Shown piece by piece: positions 1-6,203 of a stretch of DNA of 8,513 nucleotides; the stretch's first letter is position 1; each line of letters begins with the position of its first letter. Made by a program: the position numbers and the translations under genes. Source of the DNA: DASUZD01 sp036377055. GTDB taxonomy: Bacteria > Actinomycetota > Thermoleophilia > Gaiellales > Gaiellaceae. The stretch lies in NCBI GenBank assembly GCA_036377055.1, contig DASUZD010000050.1, positions 1 to 8,513 of the forward strand, read 5' to 3'. Below the pieces are notes generated by a model, which had not been told where the DNA came from, did not search any database, and saw nothing but the letters and a program-made list of their open reading frames with translations.

Positions 1-1269
1 GAGAACTTTCCGGTCTCCGGCGAGCCGATCCCGGCGCCCGTCGCCCGCTGGCTCGGGCGGATCAAGGCGGCAGCCGCGCGGGTCAACGCCGAGCTCGGGT
101 TGCTCGACGGCGACAAGGCGGACCGCATCGCCGCCGCGGCCGATCGCGTCTCTGCCGGCGAGCTCGACGACCAGTTTCCGATCGACGTCTTCCAGACCGG
201 CTCGGGGACGTCGTCGAACATGAACGCCAACGAGGTGATTGCCGCGCTCGCCGGCGAGGACGTGCACCCGAACGACGACGTCAACATGGGCCAGTCGTCG
301 AACGACGTGTTCCCGTCGGCCGTGCACCTTGCCGCTCTGGACGAGATCGTGAACGACCTGCTCCCGGAGCTCCAGCGCCTGGCGGACGCGCTCCAGCGCA
401 AGGCCGTGGAGTTCGACGACGTCGTCAAGTCGGGACGCACACACCTGATGGACGCCGTGCCGGTCACGCTCGGCCAGGAGTTCGGCGGGTACGCGGCGCA
501 GGTGCGGCAGGGCTACGAGCGCGTCGGCTCGACGCTCGATCGGCTCGGGCGCATCCCGCTCGGCGGCACGGCGGTCGGCACGGGCTTGAACACGCACCCC
601 GAGTTCGCCGCGCGTGTGCGCGCGCGACTCAACGAAGAGACCGGCCTCACGATCTCGGCGCCGGCGGACCCGTTCGAGGCGCAAGCGGCGCGTGACTCGC
701 TCGTCGAGATCTCGGGCGCGCTCAAGGTCGTCGCCGTCTCCCTCACGAAGATCGCGAACGACCTGCGCCTGATGGGCTCCGGGCCACGAGCGGGCCTCGC
801 CGAGATCGCGCTTCCGGAGCTTCAGAAGGGCAGCTCGATCATGCCGGGGAAGGTCAACCCCGTCATCCCCGAGGTCGTGACGCAGGTCGCCGCCCAGGTG
901 ATCGGCAACGACGCGGCGATCACGGCCGGCGGGATGCAGGGGCACTTCGAGCTGAACGTCTTCGTCCCGCTCCTTGCGCGCAACTTGCTCCAGTCGATCC
1001 GCCTGCTCGCGAGCGCGTCGCGCCTGCTCGCGGAGCGGTGCGTCGAAGGGATCGAAGCGAACCGCGAGACGTGCGAGCGCTACGCGGAGCTGACGCTCTC
1101 GGCCGCGACGGCGCTCAACCCGTACATCGGCTACGACAAGGCGACGGAGATCGTCAAGGAGGCCGCCGCCTCGGGGAAGCCGCTCCGCGAGGTCGCGCGC
1201 GCCGCAGGCGTGGACGAGGAAACGCTGGACAAGGCGCTCGACTACCGCGCCATGGCGAACCCGCATTAG
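1..1269 (+). CDS. fumC: Class II fumarate hydratase (fumarase C), 5' truncated by window edge
   Basis: Fumarase C interconverts fumarate and L-malate in the TCA cycle as a cytosolic homotetramer without an iron-sulfur cluster. The frame is open from base 1 (ENFPVSG...), giving 422 residues; compared with about 465-470 for the family, roughly 40-45 N-terminal residues lie outside the window. Visible family blocks are TGSGTSSNMNANEV near residue 65, GQSSNDVFPSA near 98, SGRTHLMDAVPVTLGQE at about 144-160 with the conserved His148, GGTAVGTGLN near 186, and the fumarate-lyase signature GSSIMPGKVNP at residues 277-287 (bases 829-861), whose mobile loop carries the catalytic serine. SSNDVFPSA and GHFELNVF favour fumarase over aspartase (SSNDAYPT, QLQLNV). 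The C-terminal IGYDKATEIVKEA block is intact and the gene ends normally at TAG. The internal TTG at base 100 is not a credible start because conserved sequence precedes it. Confidence 0.96.
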   Translation, partial: ENFPVSGEPIPAPVARWLGRIKAAAARVNAELGLLDGDKADRIAAAADRVSAGELDDQFPIDVFQTGSGTSSNMNANEVIAALAGEDVHPNDDVNMGQSSNDVFPSAVHLAALDEIVNDLLPELQRLADALQRKAVEFDDVVKSGRTHLMDAVPVTLGQEFGGYAAQVRQGYERVGSTLDRLGRIPLGGTAVGTGLNTHPEFAARVRARLNEETGLTISAPADPFEAQAARDSLVEISGALKVVAVSLTKIANDLRLMGSGPRAGLAEIALPELQKGSSIMPGKVNPVIPEVVTQVAAQVIGNDAAITAGGMQGHFELNVFVPLLARNLLQSIRLLASASRLLAERCVEGIEANRETCERYAELTLSAATALNPYIGYDKATEIVKEAAASGKPLREVARAAGVDEETLDKALDYRAMANPH

Positions 1270-1290
1270 AGCGCGGCACGGAAGCGATTG

Positions 1291-1323
1291 GAGGGCCGCC
1301 GCGAGGCGGCCCTCTTCGCTTTG
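1291..1323 (+). terminator. Rho-independent-like terminator after fumC
   Basis: A perfect 10-bp inverted repeat (GAGGGCCGCC at 1291-1300, GGCGGCCCTC at 1305-1314) encloses the tetraloop GCGA, a GNRA loop. It begins 21 bases after the fumC stop and is followed by TTCGCTTT, an interrupted U tract. The placement and very stable stem support termination of fumC. The poor U tract is common in high-GC actinobacteria, so efficiency cannot be judged from sequence. Confidence 0.8.
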
Positions 1324-1348
1324 AGATAGGACGCGTCATGTAGACGCA

Positions 1349-1401
1349 GATATCGGGTGCAATTTCGCGCTTCTCGCTTGACTTCTCCGATAACGGGTGC
1401 A
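1349..1401 (+). repeat. Pair of 13-bp direct repeats around the promoter (possible operator)
   Basis: GATATCGGGTGCA at 1349-1361 recurs as GATAACGGGTGCA at 1389-1401, with 12 of 13 bases identical and a period of exactly 40 bp. The second copy lies in the spacer between the proposed -35 and -10 elements; the first lies upstream of the -35. With the proposed transcription start near 1414, the copies cover about -65 to -53 and -25 to -13. Two same-orientation copies on nearly the same helical face suggest a regulator-binding site. No regulator is identified, and chance duplication cannot be excluded. Confidence 0.5.
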
Positions 1402-1407
1402 TATAAG
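1378..1407 (+). promoter_or_regulatory. Sigma-70-like promoter of the secreted-protein gene
   Basis: TTGACT (1378-1383, 5 of 6 to the TTGACA consensus) and TATAAG (1402-1407, 5 of 6 to TATAAT) are separated by 18 bases in a relatively AT-rich island within very GC-rich DNA. The predicted start site is near 1414, leaving a leader of about 60 nt before the ATG at 1474. The element follows the fumC terminator, which fits an independent transcription unit. Confidence 0.6.
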
Positions 1408-1418
1408 GCTCCGTCGCC

Positions 1419-1446
1419 GGGAGGGGCATCGGAGGATGCCCCTTCC
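1419..1446 (+). promoter_or_regulatory. Strong 5' UTR hairpin upstream of the secreted-protein gene
   Basis: Bases 1419-1430 pair with 1435-1446 as a 12-bp stem (eleven Watson-Crick pairs and one G-U) closed by the loop GGAG. The core arms are GGGGCATC and GATGCCCC. It begins a few nucleotides after the predicted transcription start and ends 27 bases before the start codon. No U run follows, so it is a poor terminator; a stability element or a structure that controls translation is more likely. It matches no riboswitch consensus that I recognise. Confidence 0.55.
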
Positions 1447-1462
1447 TCTGTCAGTTCAAAAC

Positions 1463-1472
1463 GGGGAGAGGG
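1463..1472 (+). promoter_or_regulatory. Ribosome binding site deciding the ATG at 1474
   Basis: The purine-rich run GGGGAGAGGG sits directly upstream of the ATG at 1474, placing GGAG five bases from it. It decides the start: a GTG at 1357 opens the same frame 39 codons earlier but has no such site, lies upstream of the proposed promoter elements and would bury the signal peptide. Confidence 0.75.
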
Positions 1473-1473
1473 T

Positions 1474-3534
1474 ATGAGTAAACGCTTGAGGCGGTTTACG
1501 CTCGCGCTGGCCGCCGTTGCTGCGCTCGCCGTGTGGTTCACGATGAGCGCTTCCGCAGGAACGAGGCAGGTCCCGCTCGGCGGGACGGCATCGCCTCAGA
1601 CGGGCGACTTCACGCCGTCTGGCGCAGGCGACGTCATGCAGGACGAGTTCCCGACCGGCGAGGAGAGCGACGAAGGTCCCGATCCGTACGGCGGGACGAT
1701 CAGCTTCTCCACGGGCGCCGGTGGCGGAGTGTCCGTCACGAGCGGGAAGAAGGCGAAGTCGAACCCGACGTTCAACTTCGGCTTCCAGGGCCTGAACCAC
1801 TACCAGCAGCGCTTCGCGCGCGGCGGGAACCAGTTCTCCGTCGAGCCGCCCGACCAGGGCATGTGTGTCGGGAACGGCTACGTCGTCGAGGCCGTCAACG
1901 ACGTCCTCAACGTGTTCAGCGCTTCGACCGGAGCGTCCGCGCTTCCGGATAACACCGCCACGAACATCGTGAGCGGCTTCCCGCGGAACGTGAACCACGC
2001 CGTCGACCTGAACTCGTTCTACGGCTATGCGCCCGCGATCAACCGCACGACGGGCATCCGTGGCCAGTTCGTGACCGACCCGAGCTGCCTGTACGACGCG
2101 GCTACGCAGCGCTTCTTCGTCGTCGTGCTGACGCTCGAGGTCGTGCCGACGAGCGGCGCGTTCACGACCGTGAACCACCTCGACCTCGCCGTCAGCCAGA
2201 CGTCGAATCCGACCGGGAGCTGGAACATCTACCGGATCGACGTTACGAACGACGGCACCAACACGGGCGGTGCGAACCCGGGTCCGTTCCTCGGCGACTA
2301 CCCGCACATCGGGGCCGACGCGAACGGGATCTTCCTCACGACGAACGCGTATCCGTGGTGCTGCAACGGCTTCTCGGGCGCGCAGATCTACGCGCTTTCG
2401 AAGGCCGCACTCGCCGCGGGCGCCGCAACTGTGGACGTGACGCACCTCGACACCTCGGGCATGGTGAACGCTCCGAGCGACGCCGGCTCGACGCAGCCTG
2501 GCTTCACGCTCTGGCCTTCACAGTCGCCCGGCACGTCGCAGTTCAGCCTCGCGAACAACGGCACCGAGTACTTCCTGAGCTCGAACGCCGCGGACGAGGC
2601 GCAGAAGCCGGTCTCCGGTTCAGCCGGCACACGGACGTCGAACCAGCTCATCGTCTGGACGCTGTCGAACACGGCGTCGCTGAACACGGCGACTCCGGCG
2701 CTCGGCCTCAGCAACAAGATCCTGACCGTCGGGCAGTACGGCGTCCCGCCGAAGCAGCACCAGCAGGGTGCGGGCACAGCGCCGGACACTACCGTGCCGC
2801 AGGGTCACTGCCTGAACGACGAGACGACCCAGCTCTTCAACGGCCAGTTCGGCTGCTGGAGGCTGCTCGTCGGCGCCACTGCCCACGCACAGGGAGCCGA
2901 GGTTGTGGCGAGCCCCGACTCGAACGACACCCGGATGCAGCAGGTCATGTACGCGAACGGCAAGCTGTGGGGCGCGCTCGATACGGCGCTCAACCCCGAC
3001 GCCGGGCCGCAGCGGGCCGGCATCGCGTGGTACATCGTCAATCCGTCCGCCGGAAGCATCGTGAAGTCCGGCTACCTCGGCGCGACCGGGTACGACTTCA
3101 CGTACCCGGCGATCGGCGTGACGGCCAGCGGCCGCGGCGTTATGGCGTTCACGGCCTCGGGCGACGCGCTCCACCCGAGCGCCGCCTATGCACCGATCGA
3201 CGCGAGTGTGGGTGTCGGCGCGTGGAACGTCGTCACCGGTGGCACGGGAGCAGCTGCGGACGACGGCTTCTCCGGCTACAAGCAGACGCGGTTCCCCAAC
3301 CCGATCCGCTCGCGGTGGGGCGACTACGGTGCAGCCGCCGTGGACGGCAACTCGGTCTGGATCGCCAGCGAGTACATCGGAGGTAGCTGCAACTACACCG
3401 ACTATGGCGGCCCGTTCTTCGCGGGCGGCACCGGCGACAACATCCTCGGCACGTGCGGCGGCGCAAGCCACGGGCCGGGACCGCGGAGCGCCAGCGCGAA
3501 CTGGTCGACGCGGATCAGCAAGCTGACGCCGTAA
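1474..3534 (+). CDS. Secreted cysteine-containing beta-propeller-like protein of unknown function
   Basis: This encodes 686 residues. Residues 1-28 form a clear Sec signal peptide: a basic SKRLRR start, a hydrophobic core to about residue 22, and ASA|G cleavage after 28. A disordered-looking, acidic stretch (about 50-73) precedes the main domain. Blocks recur in a family of uncharacterised secreted proteins: PPDQGMCVGNGYVVEAVND at about 125-143, DPSCLYDAATQRFFVV from 202, GDYPHIGADANGIFLTT from 274, and SRWGDYGAAAVDGNSVWIAS around 613-632. Alternating beta-strand segments and repeated glycine-tryptophan turns suggest a sialidase-like propeller fold; this fold is inference. All eight cysteines (131, 205, 296, 297, 446, 461, 639, 661) are in the mature part, enough for four disulfides. 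No sortase motif, lipobox or second membrane helix is visible, so release outside the cell is likely. It has its own promoter and terminator. The substrate is unknown. Confidence 0.88.
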   Translation: MSKRLRRFTLALAAVAALAVWFTMSASAGTRQVPLGGTASPQTGDFTPSGAGDVMQDEFPTGEESDEGPDPYGGTISFSTGAGGGVSVTSGKKAKSNPTFNFGFQGLNHYQQRFARGGNQFSVEPPDQGMCVGNGYVVEAVNDVLNVFSASTGASALPDNTATNIVSGFPRNVNHAVDLNSFYGYAPAINRTTGIRGQFVTDPSCLYDAATQRFFVVVLTLEVVPTSGAFTTVNHLDLAVSQTSNPTGSWNIYRIDVTNDGTNTGGANPGPFLGDYPHIGADANGIFLTTNAYPWCCNGFSGAQIYALSKAALAAGAATVDVTHLDTSGMVNAPSDAGSTQPGFTLWPSQSPGTSQFSLANNGTEYFLSSNAADEAQKPVSGSAGTRTSNQLIVWTLSNTASLNTATPALGLSNKILTVGQYGVPPKQHQQGAGTAPDTTVPQGHCLNDETTQLFNGQFGCWRLLVGATAHAQGAEVVASPDSNDTRMQQVMYANGKLWGALDTALNPDAGPQRAGIAWYIVNPSAGSIVKSGYLGATGYDFTYPAIGVTASGRGVMAFTASGDALHPSAAYAPIDASVGVGAWNVVTGGTGAAADDGFSGYKQTRFPNPIRSRWGDYGAAAVDGNSVWIASEYIGGSCNYTDYGGPFFAGGTGDNILGTCGGASHGPGPRSASANWSTRISKLTP

Positions 3535-3550
3535 GGCGTCGCACGCTGCG

Positions 3551-3588
3551 GTATGAACGGGGCCGGCCACCGCCGGCCCCGTTCGTAT
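3551..3588 (+). terminator. Terminator-like hairpin after the secreted-protein gene
   Basis: GAACGGGGCCGGC (3555-3567) and GCCGGCCCCGTTC (3572-3584) form a perfect 13-bp stem with loop CACC. Three or four weaker outer pairs extend it to 3551-3588. It begins 16 bases past the TAA. There is no U tract on either strand. Because the stem is symmetric, it could also stop leftward transcripts from the minus-strand operon. Confidence 0.72.
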
Positions 3589-3598
3589 CACGCGGCGC

Positions 3599-3604
3599 TA
3601 CGCT
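3599..3604 (+). promoter_or_regulatory. Possible -10 element of a leaderless transcript
   Basis: TACGCT matches the actinobacterial TAnnnT -10 pattern. Its last base is seven positions before the ATG at 3611, so the transcription start would fall on the A of the start codon. No convincing Shine-Dalgarno sequence precedes the ATG, and no good -35 is visible. The motif is short, so chance occurrence is a real alternative. Confidence 0.4.
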
Positions 3605-3610
3605 CAGAGC

Positions 3611-3976
3611 ATGCGCCGGTTTGCCGTCGCTGGGATCGTCTTTCTGGTTGCCGGAACGAGCGCGGCCGCGACGACGAGCAGCGGGCTCTTCGGCTTCGTC
3701 CGCCGCGGGCCGATCGTGCCGGTCTGCGTCGTCGAGCAACCCTGCGACGGCCCCGCGAGGAACATGACGCTCGTGTTCTGGCGGAACGGGAAGGCGGCGG
3801 GCCGCACGACGACGAGCAAGACGGGCGCCTACCGGATCCGGCTCGCGTCCGGCGTCTACACGATGCGTCCGGCAGGGAGCGCGACGATCGGCCGCGGCGC
3901 TGAGCCCGCGAAGGCGCGCGTCGTCGCCGGCCGCTTCCGTCGCGTCGACTTCTTCGTCGACACCGGCATCCGGTAG
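3611..3976 (+). CDS. Small secreted protein with carboxypeptidase-regulatory-like beta-sandwich
   Basis: This encodes 121 residues. Residues 1-20 are a signal peptide (basic MRR, hydrophobic core, cleavage near SAAA|TT). The mature part begins SSGLFGFVRRGPIVPVC and has two cysteines six residues apart (C39, C45), which may pair. It then has the strand-turn pattern of a prealbumin-like/carboxypeptidase-regulatory-like domain: NMTLVFWRNGK, a TTTSKTGAYRIRL turn, then ASGVYTMRP, and a final FRRVDFFVDTG strand. Such domains are structural or binding modules; no catalytic residues are visible. It follows the secreted propeller-like protein but is separated from it by a strong hairpin, so it is probably transcribed separately. 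It ends 11 bp from the tail of the opposing operon. The fold is assigned from pattern only; the function is unknown. Confidence 0.8.
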   Translation: MRRFAVAGIVFLVAGTSAAATTSSGLFGFVRRGPIVPVCVVEQPCDGPARNMTLVFWRNGKAAGRTTTSKTGAYRIRLASGVYTMRPAGSATIGRGAEPAKARVVAGRFRRVDFFVDTGIR

Positions 3977-3987
3977 CAGCGCCCAGG

Positions 3988-5034
3988 TCAGCGCCGAATC
4001 GCGTCGAACACGCGCCGTGCGAGCTCGAGCTCTGTGAGGTCCGGCGCGACCTGCTCCGAGGTCGAGGTGAGGACGACGACGGCGTCGAGCGCGGGCGCGA
4101 CGATCAGGAGCTGGCCGCCTGAGCCGATCGCGAGGAAGAGTCGCGGAAACCCTGCACCGCGGAACGTCCACCAGAGGTACCCGTAGCCGAGGCCGCGGCC
4201 TGTGTCGGCCGCGGAGACACGCTGGCTCGTCGCGTCCCGGACGTAGGCGGCGGGGACGATCTGGCGGCCGCCCCAGCGGCCATGGCGGAGGTACAGCTCG
4301 CCGAGCTTCGCCAGGTCACGCGGCTTCAGCTGGAGCCCCGCCGCTCCGTCCGTCACTCCTTGCGGATCCGCCGACCACGGGCCGGGCTCGATCCGAAGCG
4401 GCCGGAACAGCTCGTCGCGAGCGAAGGCGGCAGCGGTCGTTCCGGTCGCACGCTGGAGAAGGGCCGAGACGAGGTGCGCGTCGCCGTTGTCGTAGAAGAA
4501 CGACGTGCCGGGTGCGCGCGCGAGCGGCGCGCCGAGGATCGTGCGGACCCAGTTCGGCGTCGTGCGATAGGCGTTTCCGCCGTCCCCGAGCGGGTCGGTT
4601 GCCCGCGAGCCGAGGCCGCTCGTCATCGTCAAGAGCTGGCGCAGCGTGATCGAGCGAACGCGCGAGTCGGCGCCTCGAGGCACGTCGGCGCCGAACAGGT
4701 CGCCGACCGTCAGGTCGAGCGTCCCGAGCCTTCCCTCGCGGAGCGCGATCCCGACGAGGGTCGACAGGACGCTCTTCGTGATCGAGAGGATCGGCACCGG
4801 CTGGTTCGCCGCGCCGAGGTGGTAATACCGCTCGAAGACGAGCCGGCCGTGCCGCGCGACCAGCAGCGCGGTGAGGCTCGGCAGCACGCGATCGCCCCAC
4901 GCACCGGCAGCGTCGAGGCGCTTCGCGTCGACGTCCTCGCGGGCCGGAGGATCGACCCGCCAGGCGCCGGTCTGCTCGACGGGCCGGACGGCATGGCCGC
5001 CGCAGCCCGTGAGCGCCAGAGCGGCAGCGGCCAC
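3988..5034 (-). CDS. Beta-lactamase-family serine hydrolase (NylB/EstB-like), probable lipoprotein
   Basis: This encodes 348 residues of the class C beta-lactamase/penicillin-binding superfamily, which contains esterases, amidases and D-peptidases as well as lactamases. The nucleophile motif SITK is at S84-K87, and the Tyr motif YDN is at 181-183. In the third motif position there is GSGGQ (304-308), the form used by 6-aminohexanoate-dimer-hydrolase-like members rather than KTG. The segment LQLKPRDLAKLGELYL and the YGYLWW block also fit that subgroup. The N-terminus reads ALALTGC, a good lipobox with Cys11, implying anchoring outside the membrane. The GTG at 5034 leaves only ten residues before Cys with no basic residue and has a weak ribosome site; no other ATG/GTG/TTG is available upstream in frame, so the true start is uncertain. 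It is the last gene of the operon, 29 bp after its neighbour. The substrate cannot be read from sequence, and antibiotic resistance is not implied. Confidence 0.88.
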   Translation of the reverse strand: MAAAALALTGCGGHAVRPVEQTGAWRVDPPAREDVDAKRLDAAGAWGDRVLPSLTALLVARHGRLVFERYYHLGAANQPVPILSITKSVLSTLVGIALREGRLGTLDLTVGDLFGADVPRGADSRVRSITLRQLLTMTSGLGSRATDPLGDGGNAYRTTPNWVRTILGAPLARAPGTSFFYDNGDAHLVSALLQRATGTTAAAFARDELFRPLRIEPGPWSADPQGVTDGAAGLQLKPRDLAKLGELYLRHGRWGGRQIVPAAYVRDATSQRVSAADTGRGLGYGYLWWTFRGAGFPRLFLAIGSGGQLLIVAPALDAVVVLTSTSEQVAPDLTELELARRVFDAIRR

Positions 5035-5063
5035 GGCGATCGCGCTCGTGCTCGGCGGTTGGA

Positions 5064-6203
5064 TCAGGAGTGCGCCCAGAGGACGGCGGCGCCGCCGACC
5101 GCTGCGGCAGCGAGAACGAGCACGACGATTGTCGTGGCTGGAGAGCTCTCTTCGCGGCGGCTCTCGGCGCGCGGAGCCGCCGCCGCGGCGGCGCCGGTAC
5201 GGAAGACGTAGACGGTGTGACTGCGACCGATTGGGTCCGGGTTGAGCAGGAACTGCTGGAACTGACGGACGCGCGCGAGCGTCCGAATCGCCGCGAAGGC
5301 GCGATCGAAGAGACGGCGTCCGTCGCCGCGGCCGTCCCTGAGCATTCGCGCCGGCGGCGTCGGGCGGACTCGGAGCGTCAGGAGCGGAAGCCGCCGGGCG
5401 AAGGCGATGCGTAGCCGCGTCTTGCCGCCGTCGCCGAGCACAGCCGAGAAGCGCTTTGGCGCCGCGCCGCGTCTCGCCCGGAGCTCGCCGTCGATCCGGA
5501 GCGGCGCGAACACTCGCACGGTCGTCAGCTTGGGGGCGGTACGGGCGGTCAGCGACGACGCCGGGATGTCGGACCCGCGCCGGACCGCACGCCGAACCCC
5601 CGCGAGCGCGGCCGCAGCGTCCTTCCGCGCGACCTCGGCGCTGTACGCGTAGGTCGTCACGCCGGTCGTGTTCTCGATCGCGAGCGTGGTCCCGTTCGCC
5701 GTCGCGCGGACGCTCACCTGGAAGGGCAAGAACGGCGCCGCGGCGTCGACCTGGAGGCGTGCGTCGGCGACGAGCCTCCGCCGCTTCGGCGAGAAGCCGC
5801 GCCAGACGATCGCGCCGCGGCGGAGACCGGGCTGCGACTCCGATCCGGCGCCCGCGGCGACGTCGAGCGCCGGAGCGGGAACGACGAACGTGTAGTCGCC
5901 CTTGGCGAGCACGGTGAGCCGCTGCACGACGCGCACGCCGACAGCGCGTCCACGCCCGTCGATCGTGACGAAGACGCGCTCGTCGTTCGCGAGCGCGCCG
6001 CGGTAGGCCGCCTCCTCCCGGAAGATCACGGCGTTGGTTCGCAGCGGAGGCGCGTCCGTGAGCGGCGTCGTCGACGACGGGAGCCCGACCGGCAGCGGCG
6101 CCCGGCCGGCCGCGCCGGCCGCCTGCGCGGCCAGCGCTGCGCCCGCGAGCGCGAGCGCTACGAGGGCCGGACGGTGATGGAGACGGTGGTGCGGTCCTTG
6201 CAC
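5064..6203 (-). CDS. Secreted protein with C-terminal membrane anchor, unknown function
   Basis: This encodes 379 residues of a family I do not recognise. Residues 1-30 act as a signal sequence, with an unusual His/Arg-rich n-region (HHRLHHR) followed by an Ala/Leu core. The region of about 50-330 is soluble and strand-rich, with the segment DERVFVTIDGRG, then VQRLTVLAKGDYTFVVPAPAL, then GLRRGAIVWRGFSP. A charged, alanine-rich linker (about 338-352) leads to one membrane helix at about 357-376 and a three-residue tail, so most of the protein should face outward. No cysteines or catalytic motif are evident. The GTG at 6203 is the only usable start that keeps the signal peptide, and it overlaps the upstream gene by 46 bp, suggesting translational coupling; a GGAG lies only one base from it. 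Shared transcription with the flanking lipoprotein and hydrolase genes is likely. Confidence 0.82.
   Translation of the reverse strand: MQGPHHRLHHRPALVALALAGAALAAQAAGAAGRAPLPVGLPSSTTPLTDAPPLRTNAVIFREEAAYRGALANDERVFVTIDGRGRAVGVRVVQRLTVLAKGDYTFVVPAPALDVAAGAGSESQPGLRRGAIVWRGFSPKRRRLVADARLQVDAAAPFLPFQVSVRATANGTTLAIENTTGVTTYAYSAEVARKDAAAALAGVRRAVRRGSDIPASSLTARTAPKLTTVRVFAPLRIDGELRARRGAAPKRFSAVLGDGGKTRLRIAFARRLPLLTLRVRPTPPARMLRDGRGDGRRLFDRAFAAIRTLARVRQFQQFLLNPDPIGRSHTVYVFRTGAAAAAAPRAESRREESSPATTIVVLVLAAAAVGGAAVLWAHS

Noticed and set aside
1..1269. Aspartase or argininosuccinate lyase instead of fumarase
   Set aside because: SSNDVFPSA and FELNVF are fumarase-type, and the whole fragment tracks the actinobacterial fumarase pattern.
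1357..1473. Earlier GTG start for the secreted protein, adding 39 residues
   Set aside because: No ribosome site; it lies upstream of the proposed promoter elements, and the extension would place the signal peptide internally.
1414..1473. A known riboswitch, for example cyclic di-GMP type, in the 5' leader
   Set aside because: The leader is too short and lacks the conserved cores that I know for such classes; only a simple hairpin is visible.
2355..3386. A 343-codon plus-strand frame inside the secreted-protein gene
   Set aside because: Arg-rich shadow translation; the overlapped frame has a signal peptide and conserved blocks.
2620..3591. A 323-codon minus-strand frame antisense to the secreted protein
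   Set aside because: Arg/Val-rich, low-complexity translation without a family motif or ribosome site; it is a GC-rich shadow of the plus-strand gene.
3944..3961. GTCGAC inverted pair as a terminator for the small plus-strand gene
   Set aside because: Only six base pairs, no U tract, and it lies inside codons for a repeated VDFFVD strand, which explains the repeat.
4282..5211. A 309-codon plus-strand frame opposite the hydrolase gene
   Set aside because: Arg/Glu/Ala-rich shadow; the opposite strand has SxxK, YxN and GSGGQ in order at normal spacing.
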